From NCBI GenBank assembly GCA_964058845.1, contig CAXKVR010000379.1:1-51803 (forward strand): DNA of 51,803 nucleotides, given 5' to 3'. Numbering within the stretch: position 1 is the first letter of the stretch; every line of letters starts with the position of its first letter. The notes under the pieces are model-generated. The model was not told the origin of the DNA. It saw nothing but the letters and a program-made list of their open reading frames with translations, and searched no databases. Source of the stretch: Carex sylvatica (lineage: Eukaryota > Streptophyta > Magnoliopsida > Poales > Cyperaceae). The translations under genes were made by a program, and so were the position numbers. Shown piece by piece: positions 12,561 through 23,872 of the stretch.

Positions 12561-14022
12561 TGATATCTCCATATTATATCTAAATTATGGCCCTAATTTA
12601 TAATGAAACCTGTGGTTTAAAGCCTATGAATGTGGACTTTTTACTTGTATTTCGATGAAATGTGGTACTGCTATGCTTTGTTTGGTATTTTGCAGAAAAA
12701 GGGCGAAAAACTACATCTGACTACTTTTCATACGGTCCGTATGACATTCTGTACAGACCGTACAAGATCTGCCCAAACCACACCGAAAGATCCACAACAG
12801 AGGCACAAAGTCTCCAAGTCAAAGCCCAGGCATACGGTCCGTACAGGACTCCGTACGGACCGTACAACGCTGATTCGGAAAATCCAGGTGGAATCTGAAA
12901 TGAGCATGATTTGAGGAGCCGAAAAGGAAACCCCTGGAGGCGTGATCTGGGGCATTAAAGGAGATATTCCACAGCAAAAAAAGAGAATCAATCAATTAAT
13001 AATTATCCATCAATCTTCCTAGGTTGCGAGGGACAGGAGGAAAAGGAGAAGAGAAGGGAAGAACGCAAGTTTTTAACGGATCTTCGGATTTTCCACTGTT
13101 TTGTCATGAACTATTTTATTTCTTGTTATTTGTGTTATCTCATGAACATGCGTAGCTAATTTACTTTGTTTCTAGGGGTAAGATGTAGTTTCTAGTTTTG
13201 TTTTATTTGTATGCTACTTGGATCTTGTGTTGAATGCTTTGTTTTTACTTTGTTGTGTAGTATTTTTATTGTTTTATTTGTGCTTGCTTGAATTGATTAG
13301 TCATCCCGTTAGATGAATGCGCACATCTAAGTGTTAGGAGCCAAGTCTATGACATTTATTCCAACCGAATAAAGTATATGAAGTAGGGTGAAACCCAGGA
13401 GTACCCGAAAGGAAAAATTTTCCTTGAGGCGAAAGCTCTTGGATGCTTTTAGTAAACTAACAAGTAACTTAGATAAATTAGGCCAAAATGCGAAAGTTGA
13501 GATTTAACGCATCTAAGAGGGAAGTATTTGAGTCCGGTAATCGGGTATCAGGCCAAAATGCGAAAGTTGAGGTTAGGTATCTAGATCTGGTCGAAAAGAA
13601 ACCCTAAACACAGTATCAACACAGGAAACAGTAGCTGCAGCATTAACTTGAGGTCCCATACGGACCGTACGGGAATCTGTACGGGCCGTATGCGTCGAGG
13701 CTGAACAGAAATGAAATATGAACCCTGGAAACGCCCTTTTTATCAATTGAAAACAACTTTAATTATCTTTTATTGTCTTTTAAACTTGTCATAAATCAGT
13801 AGAATTGTTAGAACTAAACTCAAATCAATCTCTCTCACTTCTAGAATCTTAAGTGATTTTAGGATAAGTCAAGTGTTTTTCTTCCGTCCCTGTGGATCGA
13901 TACCTGAGCATACTCAACGACAGGATAGTACACTTGCTATCTGAATTGACAGAGTATAACAAAGGTTTAAAAAGTATAGCTTGCTATACTGAAACTTTGT
14001 AGCATATATTCTTGTGCGATCA
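12561..14022 (+). repeat. 3' LTR of the Athila-like element
   Basis: Starts TGATATC and ends GATCA. It matches the 5' LTR across its full length with scattered substitutions and keeps the same three dyad pairs at 12729-12763, 12831-12865 and 13657-13692. Confidence 0.93.
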
Positions 14023-14027
14023 GTTTT
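14023..14027. repeat. Athila target-site duplication, right copy (GTTTT)
   Basis: Pairs with 3162-3166. Confidence 0.9.
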
Positions 14028-15020
14028 ATTAAGTAATTGGGCAATGGTTCAACAATACTATTTTGGAAAGATAGATGGATATCAGACTTTTCTTTTTCCC
14101 TTTCTTATAATTTTTTATTCTCTATAGCAAGAGACCCTAATATTTTGATAATAAATATTTTTTCTAATCATAACATCATTGATATTCAATTTATGAGACA
14201 ATTAGCAGGTGTATTGTTCGTTGAGTGGAATAATCTTCATACTCAACTCCAATACTATACACAAAATCCAACTACAAAGGATTCTTTGTTGTGGAGATGG
14301 TCCTTTGGGGAAATTTTTACTGTGCATTCTTTTTACAGGTGGCTTGAATATGACGACATTGTTAATACATATTTTACTTCCATTTGAAATTCAAAATTAC
14401 CCCTCAAGATCAAGGTTTTTTTTTGTGGTTATTAAAGAGAAATAGTATTCTGACAAAAGATAACCTATGCAAAAAGGGTTGGACTGGAGATACTTCCTGT
14501 CCTTTCTATGGTTCTTTTGAAACAGTAGATCATATTTTTGTTTCATGTCCTTTTGCTTTTCAGATTTGGAGTTGGATTGCATCTCATAATAATTTTCAGT
14601 TTACTGGTCCTGCCATGTCTGACATTTGGCACATAGCAGCTCCTATTCCTTTAAAAGAACTATTATTAATTGAGCTAATTAGAGGTGTTGTATTATGGAT
14701 ATTGTGGCTGGAGAGAAATAAGCTTTGTTTTCAACATACACCTATTCCTTCTTTGCAGGTTGTTGGTTCCAAGATTATCTCATTGACTAATTTTTGATGT
14801 ACTACTCTTAATAGTGCTTTATTACCTTTTTTACCCCTAATTATGCCAATGGATGTTGTTTCTATGCCTTGTCAGGACTTGATTATTCCAAGTGCAGATT
14901 TGAGCCCTATAGGGGTTGGTTTCCTCCTTCCAGAGGCAGAGGATGTAATCCATCAAGAGGCCGAGGAGGACATACAGGAAGATGGAATGCTTGGTATCGA
15001 TCTACTGATGGCTTTGGCAT
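14028..15020 (+). pseudogene. LINE ORF2 C-terminal part with zinc-binding RVT domain (broken)
   Basis: Continues the LINE ORF2 frame after the Athila insertion. GNGSTILFWKDRW is the typical segment after the thumb. The next segment holds the plant L1 zinc-binding reverse transcriptase domain (KKGWTGDTSCPFYGSFETVD, then HIFVSCPFA), near 14470-14560. The frame switches near 14385 and stops at 14797. Weak coding similarity, Gly/Glu/Asp-rich, continues to about 15020. The LINE 3' UTR and poly(A) follow. Confidence 0.85.
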
Positions 15021-15281
15021 GAGTTGATTAGTGTTCTTTCTTTAGCTAAGTGCTGTTGCTTTTGATGCTATGTGAGCATATTTTTATTGTTAACCCTTCT
15101 ATGTGGCTTTTCTTGCTCTGTGAGCATGCTTATCATTTCAGTACATATATATCATTTTCATGGTATTTGTATATGCGTTTTGTAAGCTGTTACTAGCTTA
15201 TTTTTTGGAATTGGTACCAGCATAACCTCTATTTGTTTCAATGAAAACTGGTGGATTTTTTTTCCACTTTATAAAAAAAAA

Positions 15282-15295
15282 AACTTGATTTCTCA
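15282..15295. repeat. LINE target-site duplication, right copy
   Basis: AACTTGATTTCTCA, identical to 1456-1469, directly after the A-run. Confidence 0.9.
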
Positions 15296-15444
15296 AAACT
15301 CATAAAGAAATTCAAGAAATACCTTTCTCCAATCTCAGATCCGTTGCTATCCTCTAATCTCCTTGACTTTGCAACAGTAATGACCACGAAGAAAATAGAA
15401 AAGCTAACGACCAGCTGTGAGCGGTGGCGACGGAAAGAGAGGGG

Positions 15445-15602
15445 TGGCTCGAGAAGAGAGGCGGTGGCGTTTTGATCTTAGGGAAGAGAGACGAGAAGAG
15501 AGGGGTGGTTTTGATTTTGGGGAAGAGAGACGGGAAGAGGGGTTTTGATTTTGGGGAAGGGTTTTGATCGGAGCGGAGAGGGTTTTGATTTTGGCGGAGG
15601 GG
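15445..15602. repeat. G-rich minisatellite inside the first CACTA-like element
   Basis: Imperfect tandem units built on GTTTTGATTTTGGGGAAGAG, about four copies of variable length. The minus-strand frames across it (Lys/Pro/Ser-rich) simply reflect the repeat. Confidence 0.6.
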
Positions 15603-15639
15603 CGCACATTTCATTTTTTTCAGTAGCCGTGTTTTTTTT

Positions 15640-15835
15640 GTAAACTCAGCGACATTAATTTTTTTTTCAACGACCGGTGGTGGAGCTCGTTACTGATACT
15701 GTATCGGTCGCTGATACAATTGGTCGCCTGATTCTGAATAAAATTCTTCTTTTTTTTTAGAGAAATTGAGTATCAGCGACCGGTGTCAGTACCGATCGCT
15801 AATATCTATCGCAGAAAATCTGTTCTGCTATAGTG
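15640..15835. repeat. Right subterminal repeats and terminus of the first CACTA-like element
   Basis: Motifs such as CAGCGAC, CAACGACC, CGGTCGCTGA and TCAGCGACCGG repeat in both orientations, ending with the terminal CTATAGTG at 15828-15835. Confidence 0.6.
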
Positions 15836-18800
15836 TATATAGTGCAATTTCTACGGATATACCATTTTTTTTTATTATATTAGGCATGCACATTCACCCA
15901 TGTGCGTATACGAAGTGTAGCTTGCGTGGCTTTACGTTTGACTTACTAGGTATCAGAGGAAGGTTCTAGATTTTTTTTTAAGTCCTAGATCACAGAAGTG
16001 ACAACAAAACTACAAAAGCCCTTGAGAGCTGAGATCAACTTATTTGGCTGTATTCCTCACAAATCAACTGCACATATTTTCTTACCGAAAGAAAATCGGA
16101 ATTTGTTAATTGAAGTGGCAATAAATGTAGAGGTGGCAATAAATCAGGTGATCGAATTAACTTCAAATTAGATTGGTTAGGATTTGGATTAATTTGAATT
16201 TGAATCATTATTGGTTTTCACATTAATTATCTATTTCAGACTTTATCTATATGACAGATTTTTCGATCCAGCAATTAGATTTTGCCACTACATATATAAA
16301 TATGATAATTGAATGTGTTGGATTGAGGATCATGTCGATCGGCTTAGATATTGGTTTGACTTCAAAATATTACTTGGTTTCAAATATATCTAATCAGGTT
16401 GGGTCGGATTTTGAATTAATCATTTTGAGTATATTTTTGAATTTGAAATTGTCCCAAATTACAAATTGAACTTCAAGACTTTTCGATTTTGAGTTGTTTA
16501 AGTTTTCATTTATCTTCTTCATTTGCTGATCTAATTAACTTAAATCGTTTCAGTTAAAATTTTGAGCGAACGGACATAAATTATTATTTTTGAAAATATT
16601 ATTATTACTGCCGTAACAATATAGACACTAAAAACTTATATTCTTGCAAATAGCGGTCTAATATTTGTTCTTCCTTCCTCTCTTGGCTTTGCCGCCGACA
16701 CTCTTTTCTCCTCTCTCTGATCTCTGACGATGAACTGATACCCTCTCTCGTAAACTAAAGTCTTGCCTCCTCTATCTCCTCCTTTGATCGATGAAGGGGC
16801 CGGTCTCTCCTTAATTACTCTCATTAATAATGGAAGTTCTACTGCCTCCAATTGTTTCAAAGAGATAAAGTTTTGACTTTTTCATACGAGTTCTCTTTCC
16901 TCGCAGCCCACAATATGTCTTTGATTAAGTGTATGTTATATGTATCTGATTGTTATATTCTAACCGAAGCAAACATTAAATTGACCAACAGATTCAAGAG
17001 AACACCAGAAGACAAATTAAACAGGCCGTACGTATATATATAGTACTATATATTACATCCCATTTTATATAAAGACAAAGAATATATTGACTTCTATAAC
17101 AATTTGCAGCCAGTACTGTTTCGGATTGATCACAGATTTCGTCTCAGCATTTAAATAATGTTTATGTGGGCCGCCATGTTTGTCCTCATCATGTCTAGTT
17201 TGGGTTGTGTATATCAAACAATTACAGAAATCTTACTTTTTAGCATGTCACCATCTCTCATCGTTGACCCTAATTAATGTTTAAAAATTCATGACATTTG
17301 CACTAAAAATTTCAGTGTATACCAAATTAGTTAGCATTCAATTATCATCGTAAAAATAGAAAAAATAAAAACAGTTGGCTACAGTTAATAAGCACTAGAA
17401 CATCGAATATATGATCTTTATTTGAGAGGCATGCATTCAATATACATATTTTTTATGCTAGCTATGTGGAAGTATCATTAAACGGTTAAACCTGAAAATA
17501 AAATAAATGAATGTTGAATAAATATCAATTTTCTAATTAGAATTAGGACCAAATATATTTTTCAACAAATATCACTAATTTGAAAAATATCATCGACTAT
17601 ATAATTAAATGATATAATAGATATTCGAATAAATCAATTTTGCAGTTATAAGAGAATATATATATATTAAATGATTGTTACAAAAGATGAGGGTTCAAAT
17701 GCCTTCATTTTTTGTGCCTCCATCATGCCTCCGCTTCTCAATTTTCTAATAACAAAAATTCTAAAATTTATATACCAAAATAAAACCATTAGATGCAATC
17801 CATATTATTTTCTTTACATTCACACAAAAAATTGTCACTTGTCGATTTTGATTTTATATAAATCAATAATTTAAAAAATTAATGTCCATAATTTATCTAC
17901 ATTGGTGTAAATTTACAAGCTCTTGATACTAATTAAAATAAAATCGAAATGTCGTGATATTGTATGTGTGCATAGAGAAAATGATATTGATCATATCTAA
18001 TAATTTTATTTTGACATTTAAGCTTTACATTCTATGTTATTATAATTCTAAAAATCGATGCATGATTGAGACACAAGAAATGGAGTTATTTAAATAAACC
18101 CTCCTTATTACAAAAATATCATAAATATCTTGTATCTATCAATTACTCTAACCTAATTAACTAACGAAATATTTTATTTCCATTTTTTTTTATCTGATGA
18201 AAAGAAAGTTCTTTATTCATTCCCGTTATAAACGAGGTATATGGATCAACTTACTGGAAAAATAGAGTTCTAACTTGTTTTTTTGTTTTTTGTTTTTGCA
18301 AACAACGAGTTCTAATTTGTTGATACCCATTGGGTAAATATACTGGGACCTAACTACTATATATATATGCAACTAGATTAATGATTGAGAAAAAGAAAAA
18401 CTAATGGATGGAAGACTTGTATGATCCAAATTAAAGAACCCATGCAAATATTGAAAACATGAGGTCCAAAATTTGGTTAGAAAAAGAAAATTCAAATAGA
18501 CATATAAATCATGCGCAATTGCATATTCATATAAAATATCACTTGGAAAAATTTACAATATATATATGTTCAGATCATCAACTGCATGCTTTGACCAAAC
18601 AATTTTCTATTATATATGCCAGTTCTTATCCAAAGCTTTAAAAAATTTCTGTTAGCTAGCAATATTGTTCTTTATATTGATCACTGTTTTTATAATTAAT
18701 TTAGTCCTGTTATTTAATTTGAGTTGAATATTGGTGATATGGAGTTATTCTAAACACGGCTGCTTATCATCCTATCACGATATCCACATGTTGATCTCTA

Positions 18801-18900
18801 CTCTGCATATCCATAAAAAATTGCGTAGTGAGCGCAATCTTAGTGCACCATCTTCGTGAGAAGATTCAAAAGCGCCAAAAACGGAGCTTGAAAAATTTAA
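15836..18900. other. AT-rich intergenic region, no gene recognised
   Basis: Only short unconvincing frames. A CT-rich patch at 16660-16800 gives a basic minus-strand frame (16636-16860) that I cannot assign. Several AT and TA runs. The end of the region grades into the promoter of the NPF gene. Confidence 0.5.
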
Positions 18901-18936
18901 CTTTGACTTATATGCGCCAATACCTCTCCTCTTGTC

Positions 18937-18943
18937 TATATAA
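18937..18943 (+). promoter_or_regulatory. Probable TATA box of the NPF gene
   Basis: TATATAA lies about 140 bp before the start codon. This would place transcription start near 18970 and give a purine-rich (GAGA-type) 5' UTR of about 110 bases. Inferred from position and consensus only. Confidence 0.55.
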
Positions 18944-19083
18944 GCAAGCTCATTTGGCGCAAAGTTTAAGTACTACAAAGAAGGAAAAGAGAGACAAACA
19001 TAGAGCTGCTACCAAATTGTTATATATATACATATATATTATTCCACGAGATCTATAGAGAAAGAGAGAGATAGAGAGAGAAT

Positions 19084-21712
19084 ATGGAGACAATGGTCGA
19101 TTGGAGAGGAAACCAAGTAAATCCAAAGAGGCATGGAGGGGTCAGAGCAACTCTATTTCTCTACTGTAAGCACCCCTACGTACATATGCACATTAATTTA
19201 CTGATATTATATTTCAACTCGTGGAAGTGAAAATATGCGTGCATCTCTTGAGACATGTAGTCTGCATTGTCTTTGATTGTATTTTGGAAACCAAAATGAC
19301 GAATTTATGTTGAAAAATTTTCTTCAACAAAAAGTTATGTTGAAAAATAATTAATATTCGAAATCTTATGGAAGTTTAAAGCTCATGACTAACTAGCTCA
19401 ACATTAATTACCATTGCTTGTATACTAATTAGAAGATTTTCCTGCCAACAGGTAGGCAGGAGATTCGGTTCCTATTAAACGTAATAACGGAAGCATTTTA
19501 ATATATTAATTAATTTTACATATGCATTCATGCAGTGTTGGTGATAGTTAGGAGCAGCATTAATGCGGCAAACACCAATCTGGTCGGGTTTTTTCGTTCA
19601 ACCCACAACATGACCATCGCACGCAGCGTGATTCTCAGCACGAATTTTGGTGGTGCCACGTGGATATTATCCATTTTGGGAGCATTTGTCGCAGATTCTT
19701 ACATTGGCAGATTCAAAGCGATATTTTTCTTTGGTCCATTTGAAATCCTGGTAATCTTCCTACATATCTTTATGAAATATCTTCAAAATTGTTGTAGTAC
19801 CACACCCACGAAACTAAATAACTAGGAAAAAAAACATATATGAAATTGAGACATTTCAGCTACAACTTCTGTTAGCTGCTTTAAATTAATGTTGTGCTCA
19901 TACTTTACATACTTCTTGTGATCTCAATTACTTAATCATTATGGAAGGACAATTTTCATCTCTTTCAATCAACTTAGAAATTAATTTAAGCATACATGAT
20001 GTACATGATTTTCAATTGTGTTCATTTTCTAATTGACCATATCCACCACATGTACAAACAGGGATATGGAATACTTGCATTCCAAGCGCACCACTCCTTG
20101 CTCCACCCCCCTCACTGCAACATAAAACAAAACCCTAATGCACACTGTGAGTCGCTCCAAGGCTGGAAAACCTCGTTGCTTTACCTCGGCCTCTTCATGG
20201 TGGCATTTGGCGAAGGCTTCATGCGCTCTTCTACACCCGCATTTGGCAGCGACCAGTTTGACACAAATGATGCACCTCACATGAAGCAAAAAATTAGGTT
20301 TTTTGACATCGCTGCCTTTGGTACTTGTTTTGGAGCAACAGTTGGACTGGTACTTGTGGTGTGGGTTCAGAGTTTTAAGGGGTGGAATCTGGGTCTAGGT
20401 GTATGTGCATTGTTTATTCTGTCTGGATTGATTGTTGGAGCCACCGGAACTCCTTTTTATCGCTATAGATTACCCGTTGGAAGTCCGCTGACTCGAATTT
20501 TACAGGTATTTTTATAGCAGTATGTACACAATTAGGTCATTATTTTTATAGCAGCATCTATATTCTATATCATAGCTACATTAGTTGGCAAATTAACTAA
20601 AATAGTATCTTAATTTGTTTAATTAGGTCATTATTGTGGCATTCAAGAAGAGGAAGATTGTAATGCCTGAGAAGAGCATCGAAGATCCTGAGCTTCCTGC
20701 AGCAGATGCCAGTGATGCAGAAATGCTTTCTCGGACAAAAGACCTGAGGTAACAAAAATAATTATCTTTATATATATGCATATGAGTTAACATTTAAGTT
20801 GTCATTTCTAGGAACACGAAGGAGAAATGTCAAATTGCAACTGATATATATGTATTCGTTGTAATTATGTCCACAAAACGAAATGGTTGACATTTGACAA
20901 GATACATATCTTTATCATGCAGATTTCTGGATAAAGCATCGATATACACTGGTGATACAAATGCATGGTCCTACTGCACCATTTCTCAAGTGGAGGAGAC
21001 TAAATCTTTCCTAAAGATGTTACCTATACTCTTTAGCGCTGTATTCTGTTACTTTCCTTTCGCTCTATTCTTCACTCTTACTGCCCCTGTAGCTGCCACT
21101 ATGAATACTCATCTCGGCGGTGTCAGGATAGCGCCGGCAGCCCTCTATGCTGTGCCAGTATTAATACAGTGGATTGTCCTTGTACTATATAACCGTCTAA
21201 TCACACCATTAGTAGGAAGATGTACCAGTAACAAGTACAACACCGTTACTATTCACTTGGTACGTGCTGGAGTAGGCTTTGTATTTGCAATGGTTGCCAC
21301 GATTGTTGCTGCATTGGTTGAAAGAAAGAGGAGGATGGCAACAGACACCAAAGATTTATCTTTTCTTTGGATGCTACCGCAATTTATTCTTGTTGGTCTC
21401 ATGGAAGTTACATCATTTGTCGGGTTAATGGAGTTTTTCAGCAATCAGCTGCCAGAGAGAATTAAATCTCTAAGCTCTTCTATGGTGTTCTGCATTGTAG
21501 GTCTATCAGTATGGTTGGATGGAGCGATTGTTGCAGTCATAAGTAGAGTTACCAGAAGTGGAAATGATGGAAGAGGGTGGTTGGATGGAATGACATTTGA
21601 CACCACTAGGCTTGATCTTTTTTATGGCATGCTATCAGTGCTTGAATTTGTTGCTTTGTTGAATTTTGCCTTTTGGGCAAGAAAATACTTGCAGGGACAG
21701 AGGTCTCAATGA
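19084..21712 (+). CDS. NPF (NRT1/PTR family) transporter, five exons, 550 residues
   Basis: Exons 19084-19165, 19536-19750, 20062-20505, 20627-20748 and 20923-21712 join with GT-AG junctions and matching phases into 1653 nt, which fits the usual 550-600 residues of plant NPF proteins. NPF proteins are 12-helix plasma or tonoplast membrane carriers of the major facilitator fold, moving nitrate, peptides, hormones or other metabolites, usually with protons. Visible family features: HGGVRA near residue 18, LGAFVADSYIGRF near 80, FGSDQFD in the second quarter, FFDIAAFG, GSPLTRILQ before a charged central loop, then a second set of helices ending FWARKYL. In the first helix the proton-coupling ExxER motif is replaced (IVRSS). 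Several NPF4-like proteins also lack it, so NPF4-like hormone or metabolite transport is possible but unproven. No stops or frameshifts. Start chosen as the first ATG after the purine-rich leader. Confidence 0.88.
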
Positions 21713-22275
21713 AGATCTCTCTTCGATGACCTCTGACCATAATTTTGAAAATTAATATACTTCAAACTTTTGTAAATGCACATAATTTTTACGAGATTTA
21801 TTTGTAATAACCTACCAATATTATTTGGCAATAATGTATACTTAATTCTTTGTATATTAATATTGGTTTGGAAATCGAGTACCAATGGCAATTTCTCGGT
21901 CAAAAGTGCACATATAGCATCTTAAGTTACATATACGGGGCATAGAGAGTTCATTTCCAAAGAGTGTTATGGAAGTTTAAACCTACATTAATTTAAGGTT
22001 AAAAAAAATGTTTGGCCTCCTCCTAAATAGATTTCATACTAAAGACAATCTAGTTAGGAGAGGCTAGAGACTAAATTCATCATATATTCTATGCTCTTCA
22101 AATTGGTTGAGATGGTAGCTCATCTTTTCTGAATTTGCCCCTTTGCTCAATTTTTGTTACATTCTTAAGTGTTCACTTCAAATTTTAATGGGATAAAAAA
22201 AAAATTATAGGCATAGTGGATAAATTGGAAAATTAAAGGTTAACAAAATCACATAACAAAGAATACAAGTCTATT
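21713..22275. other. 3' flank of the NPF gene
   Basis: AT-rich, with polyadenylation-like A/T runs within about 150 bp of the stop codon. No gene seen. It ends at the CACTA target duplication ATT (22273-22275). Confidence 0.5.
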
Positions 22276-22973
22276 CACTAGTGGAAAATATGGAATCAGG
22301 ATCGGTTATAAATACATATTAGTATCGGAATACAACCGATCCTGATGAAGGCGATACAGATACTACAATAATCTGGATCGGTTAAATAACCGATCTAGAT
22401 AATCACCTATCTGGATCGGTTCCTAATATAGAAACCGATGCAGATAACTGAATCTGGATCGGTTTTAAATGGAACCGATCCAGATAGTCCGTTATCTGGA
22501 TCAGTTGTATAATAGGAAACCGATCCAAATAGTTTTTTTTTTTCCCTTCAGAACCAACTTTAAAAAAAAAAAAAAAAAAAAAAAAAACTATCTGGATCTG
22601 TTGTTTCAAAACAACTGATCCTGATGTTATATTGGATCTAAAAAAAATATTTTTTTTATTTGGCCAGTTTCCATATATATTTGCTGACCAACATAATTTT
22701 TTTTTTTATTTACCATTGATTTATTGGAGCTCAAAATCAATTAAGAATACAAAATAAAATTCATGAAACACAAAAAAAAGTACAATAGTTGAAGAAATTT
22801 GGTGCAATAGCAAAATAAAATTTAGCCACATGTATGGCACTCCCTCTTTTATCGTCTCCTCCAGTGCAAGCTTCAAAATCTGAACAAATATTTATATCAT
22901 TAATTGCTTGCTTGTGCATCTTCGATGTATGTATTATTTAAATTGAAAGACAAGAAAAATCTAGCTAGCATAC

Positions 22974-23223
22974 CTCAAAGTGTACCTCTTCACCGCCGAT
23001 TGAATAATCTCAAAAGACCTTGCTCAAATGAAAAAAAAAAAAAATTGAAACCATAAACTTTAATACTGCAATTTAGTGTAAATTAAAAATACAAAATATG
23101 CTCAAATGTGCATAAGAGATTTGAGGAAATAAATAGTATGTACCTTAAGTATAATTTAAGGGCATAAGGCGGGACATCATCCTTCATCTCATTCCATAAA
23201 CTTGGAAGAAATGGATGGCACAT
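22974..23223 (-). other. Possible spliced minus-strand reading frame inside the CACTA element
   Basis: Reading leftward, an ATG at 23223 opens 26 codons (through DDVPPYALKLYL) ending at a GT donor at 23144. An AG acceptor then opens a 45-base exon at 23018-22974, again followed by GT. A third candidate segment near 22870 reads ALEETIKEGVPYMW but its phase does not join cleanly. A CT-rich leader (seen as GAGA on the plus strand, 23265-23430) lies upstream. It could be a captured gene fragment or a decayed element gene. I recognise no family. Confidence 0.2.
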
Positions 23224-23523
23224 CCTTATCAGTTTTCGTCTTCTTCGCCTTTTTTTAACTAGATCGAGACAGAGAGAGACAAAGATTGCTAAGTTGAGAG
23301 ACGCCGGAGACAGAGAGAGAGATGAACGAGTTAAGAGGTGGGTTTGATTTTTGCAAAGTTGAAAATGAGAGATGCAAAATGAAAATAAGAACCCTAGAAG
23401 AGGGAGGGAATGAGACAGAGAGAGAAACGGAGGAGTTGAGAGGCAGGTTTAATTTTCGCTAAGTTGAAAATGAGAGGCGCGGAATGAAAATAAGAACCCT
23501 AGTGAGTTATCAGGATCGGTTGT

Positions 23524-23745
23524 TTACAGTAAAATCAAAAGGCACCGTTGGATCAGTGATTTTCAAAGTGACTTAATAAATAGTAAACAAATTCCAAAAA
23601 ATATAAAATTTGGTCTCCAAGCACATATTAATATGGAGAACAAGATAAACGGTTTGGATCGATAATTTGGACTTTGAATCCGTGATTTATAGTCCAATGC
23701 ACAAAGGTCCCTATGCATTGCAATGTATGGTAGCCATACTCATGA
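23524..23745 (+). repeat. Half-copy of a foldback MITE inside the CACTA element
   Basis: Nearly identical to the right half of the foldback element at 41952-42367, from the ACAGTAAAATC loop to the GTATGGTAGCC arm. The left half is missing, so the foldback was broken or only half was copied. Confidence 0.7.
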
Positions 23746-23872
23746 TATTATATGAATAAGTTATCATATTTTGATATATAAATTATTTTTTAAATATTTT
23801 TTTGTAAAATAAGTTATCATATTTTGATATATAAATTACTTTTTAAAACTTATTTGATTTTTATTTTTAGTG

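Larger units (their letters stand above)
3167..14022 (+). mobile_element. Athila-like Ty3/gypsy LTR retrotransposon, defective
   Basis: Two LTRs of about 1.46 kb flank a tRNA-Asp primer site, gag with a zinc knuckle, aspartic protease, reverse transcriptase, RNase H, a truncated integrase and a third ORF downstream of pol. A long 3' ORF after pol plus a tRNA-Asp primer are the hallmarks of the Athila lineage. The element is 10.86 kb with a 5-bp target duplication. Coding regions have stops in gag, pol and the third ORF, and the catalytic core of integrase is missing, so this copy is non-autonomous. By eye the LTRs differ by a few percent, suggesting a fairly recent insertion. Confidence 0.93.
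1470..15281 (+). mobile_element. 5'-truncated L1-type LINE, interrupted by an Athila element
   Basis: A non-LTR retrotransposon whose left end falls inside ORF2, just upstream of the reverse transcriptase domain. Its right end is an A-run at 15273-15281. Perfect 14-bp target duplications flank it. The endonuclease domain and ORF1 are absent, which is the usual 5' truncation of LINE integration. With the inserted retrotransposon removed, the remaining LINE is about 2.95 kb. Reading frames are broken by several stops and frameshifts. Confidence 0.9.
1..15835. mobile_element. CACTA-like DNA transposon, 5' end outside window, carrying nested insertions
   Basis: The right end at 15828-15835 reads CTATAGTG, which is CACTATAG on the other strand, the expected CACTA terminus. 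The last ~200 bp carry repeated subterminal motifs of the GGTCGCTGA / TCAGCGACC type. The first ~170 bp of the window carry the same motif family, so the left terminus probably lies only a few bases before base 1. This is inferred because the terminal CACTA itself is not visible on the left. The LINE and the Athila element account for 1470-15281. What remains is about 2 kb of CACTA sequence with no transposase that I recognise, so this copy looks non-autonomous. Confidence 0.6.

Noticed and set aside
15354..15614. Proline/lysine-rich minus-strand frames
   Set aside because: They are the translation of a G-rich minisatellite and have no start context or homology.
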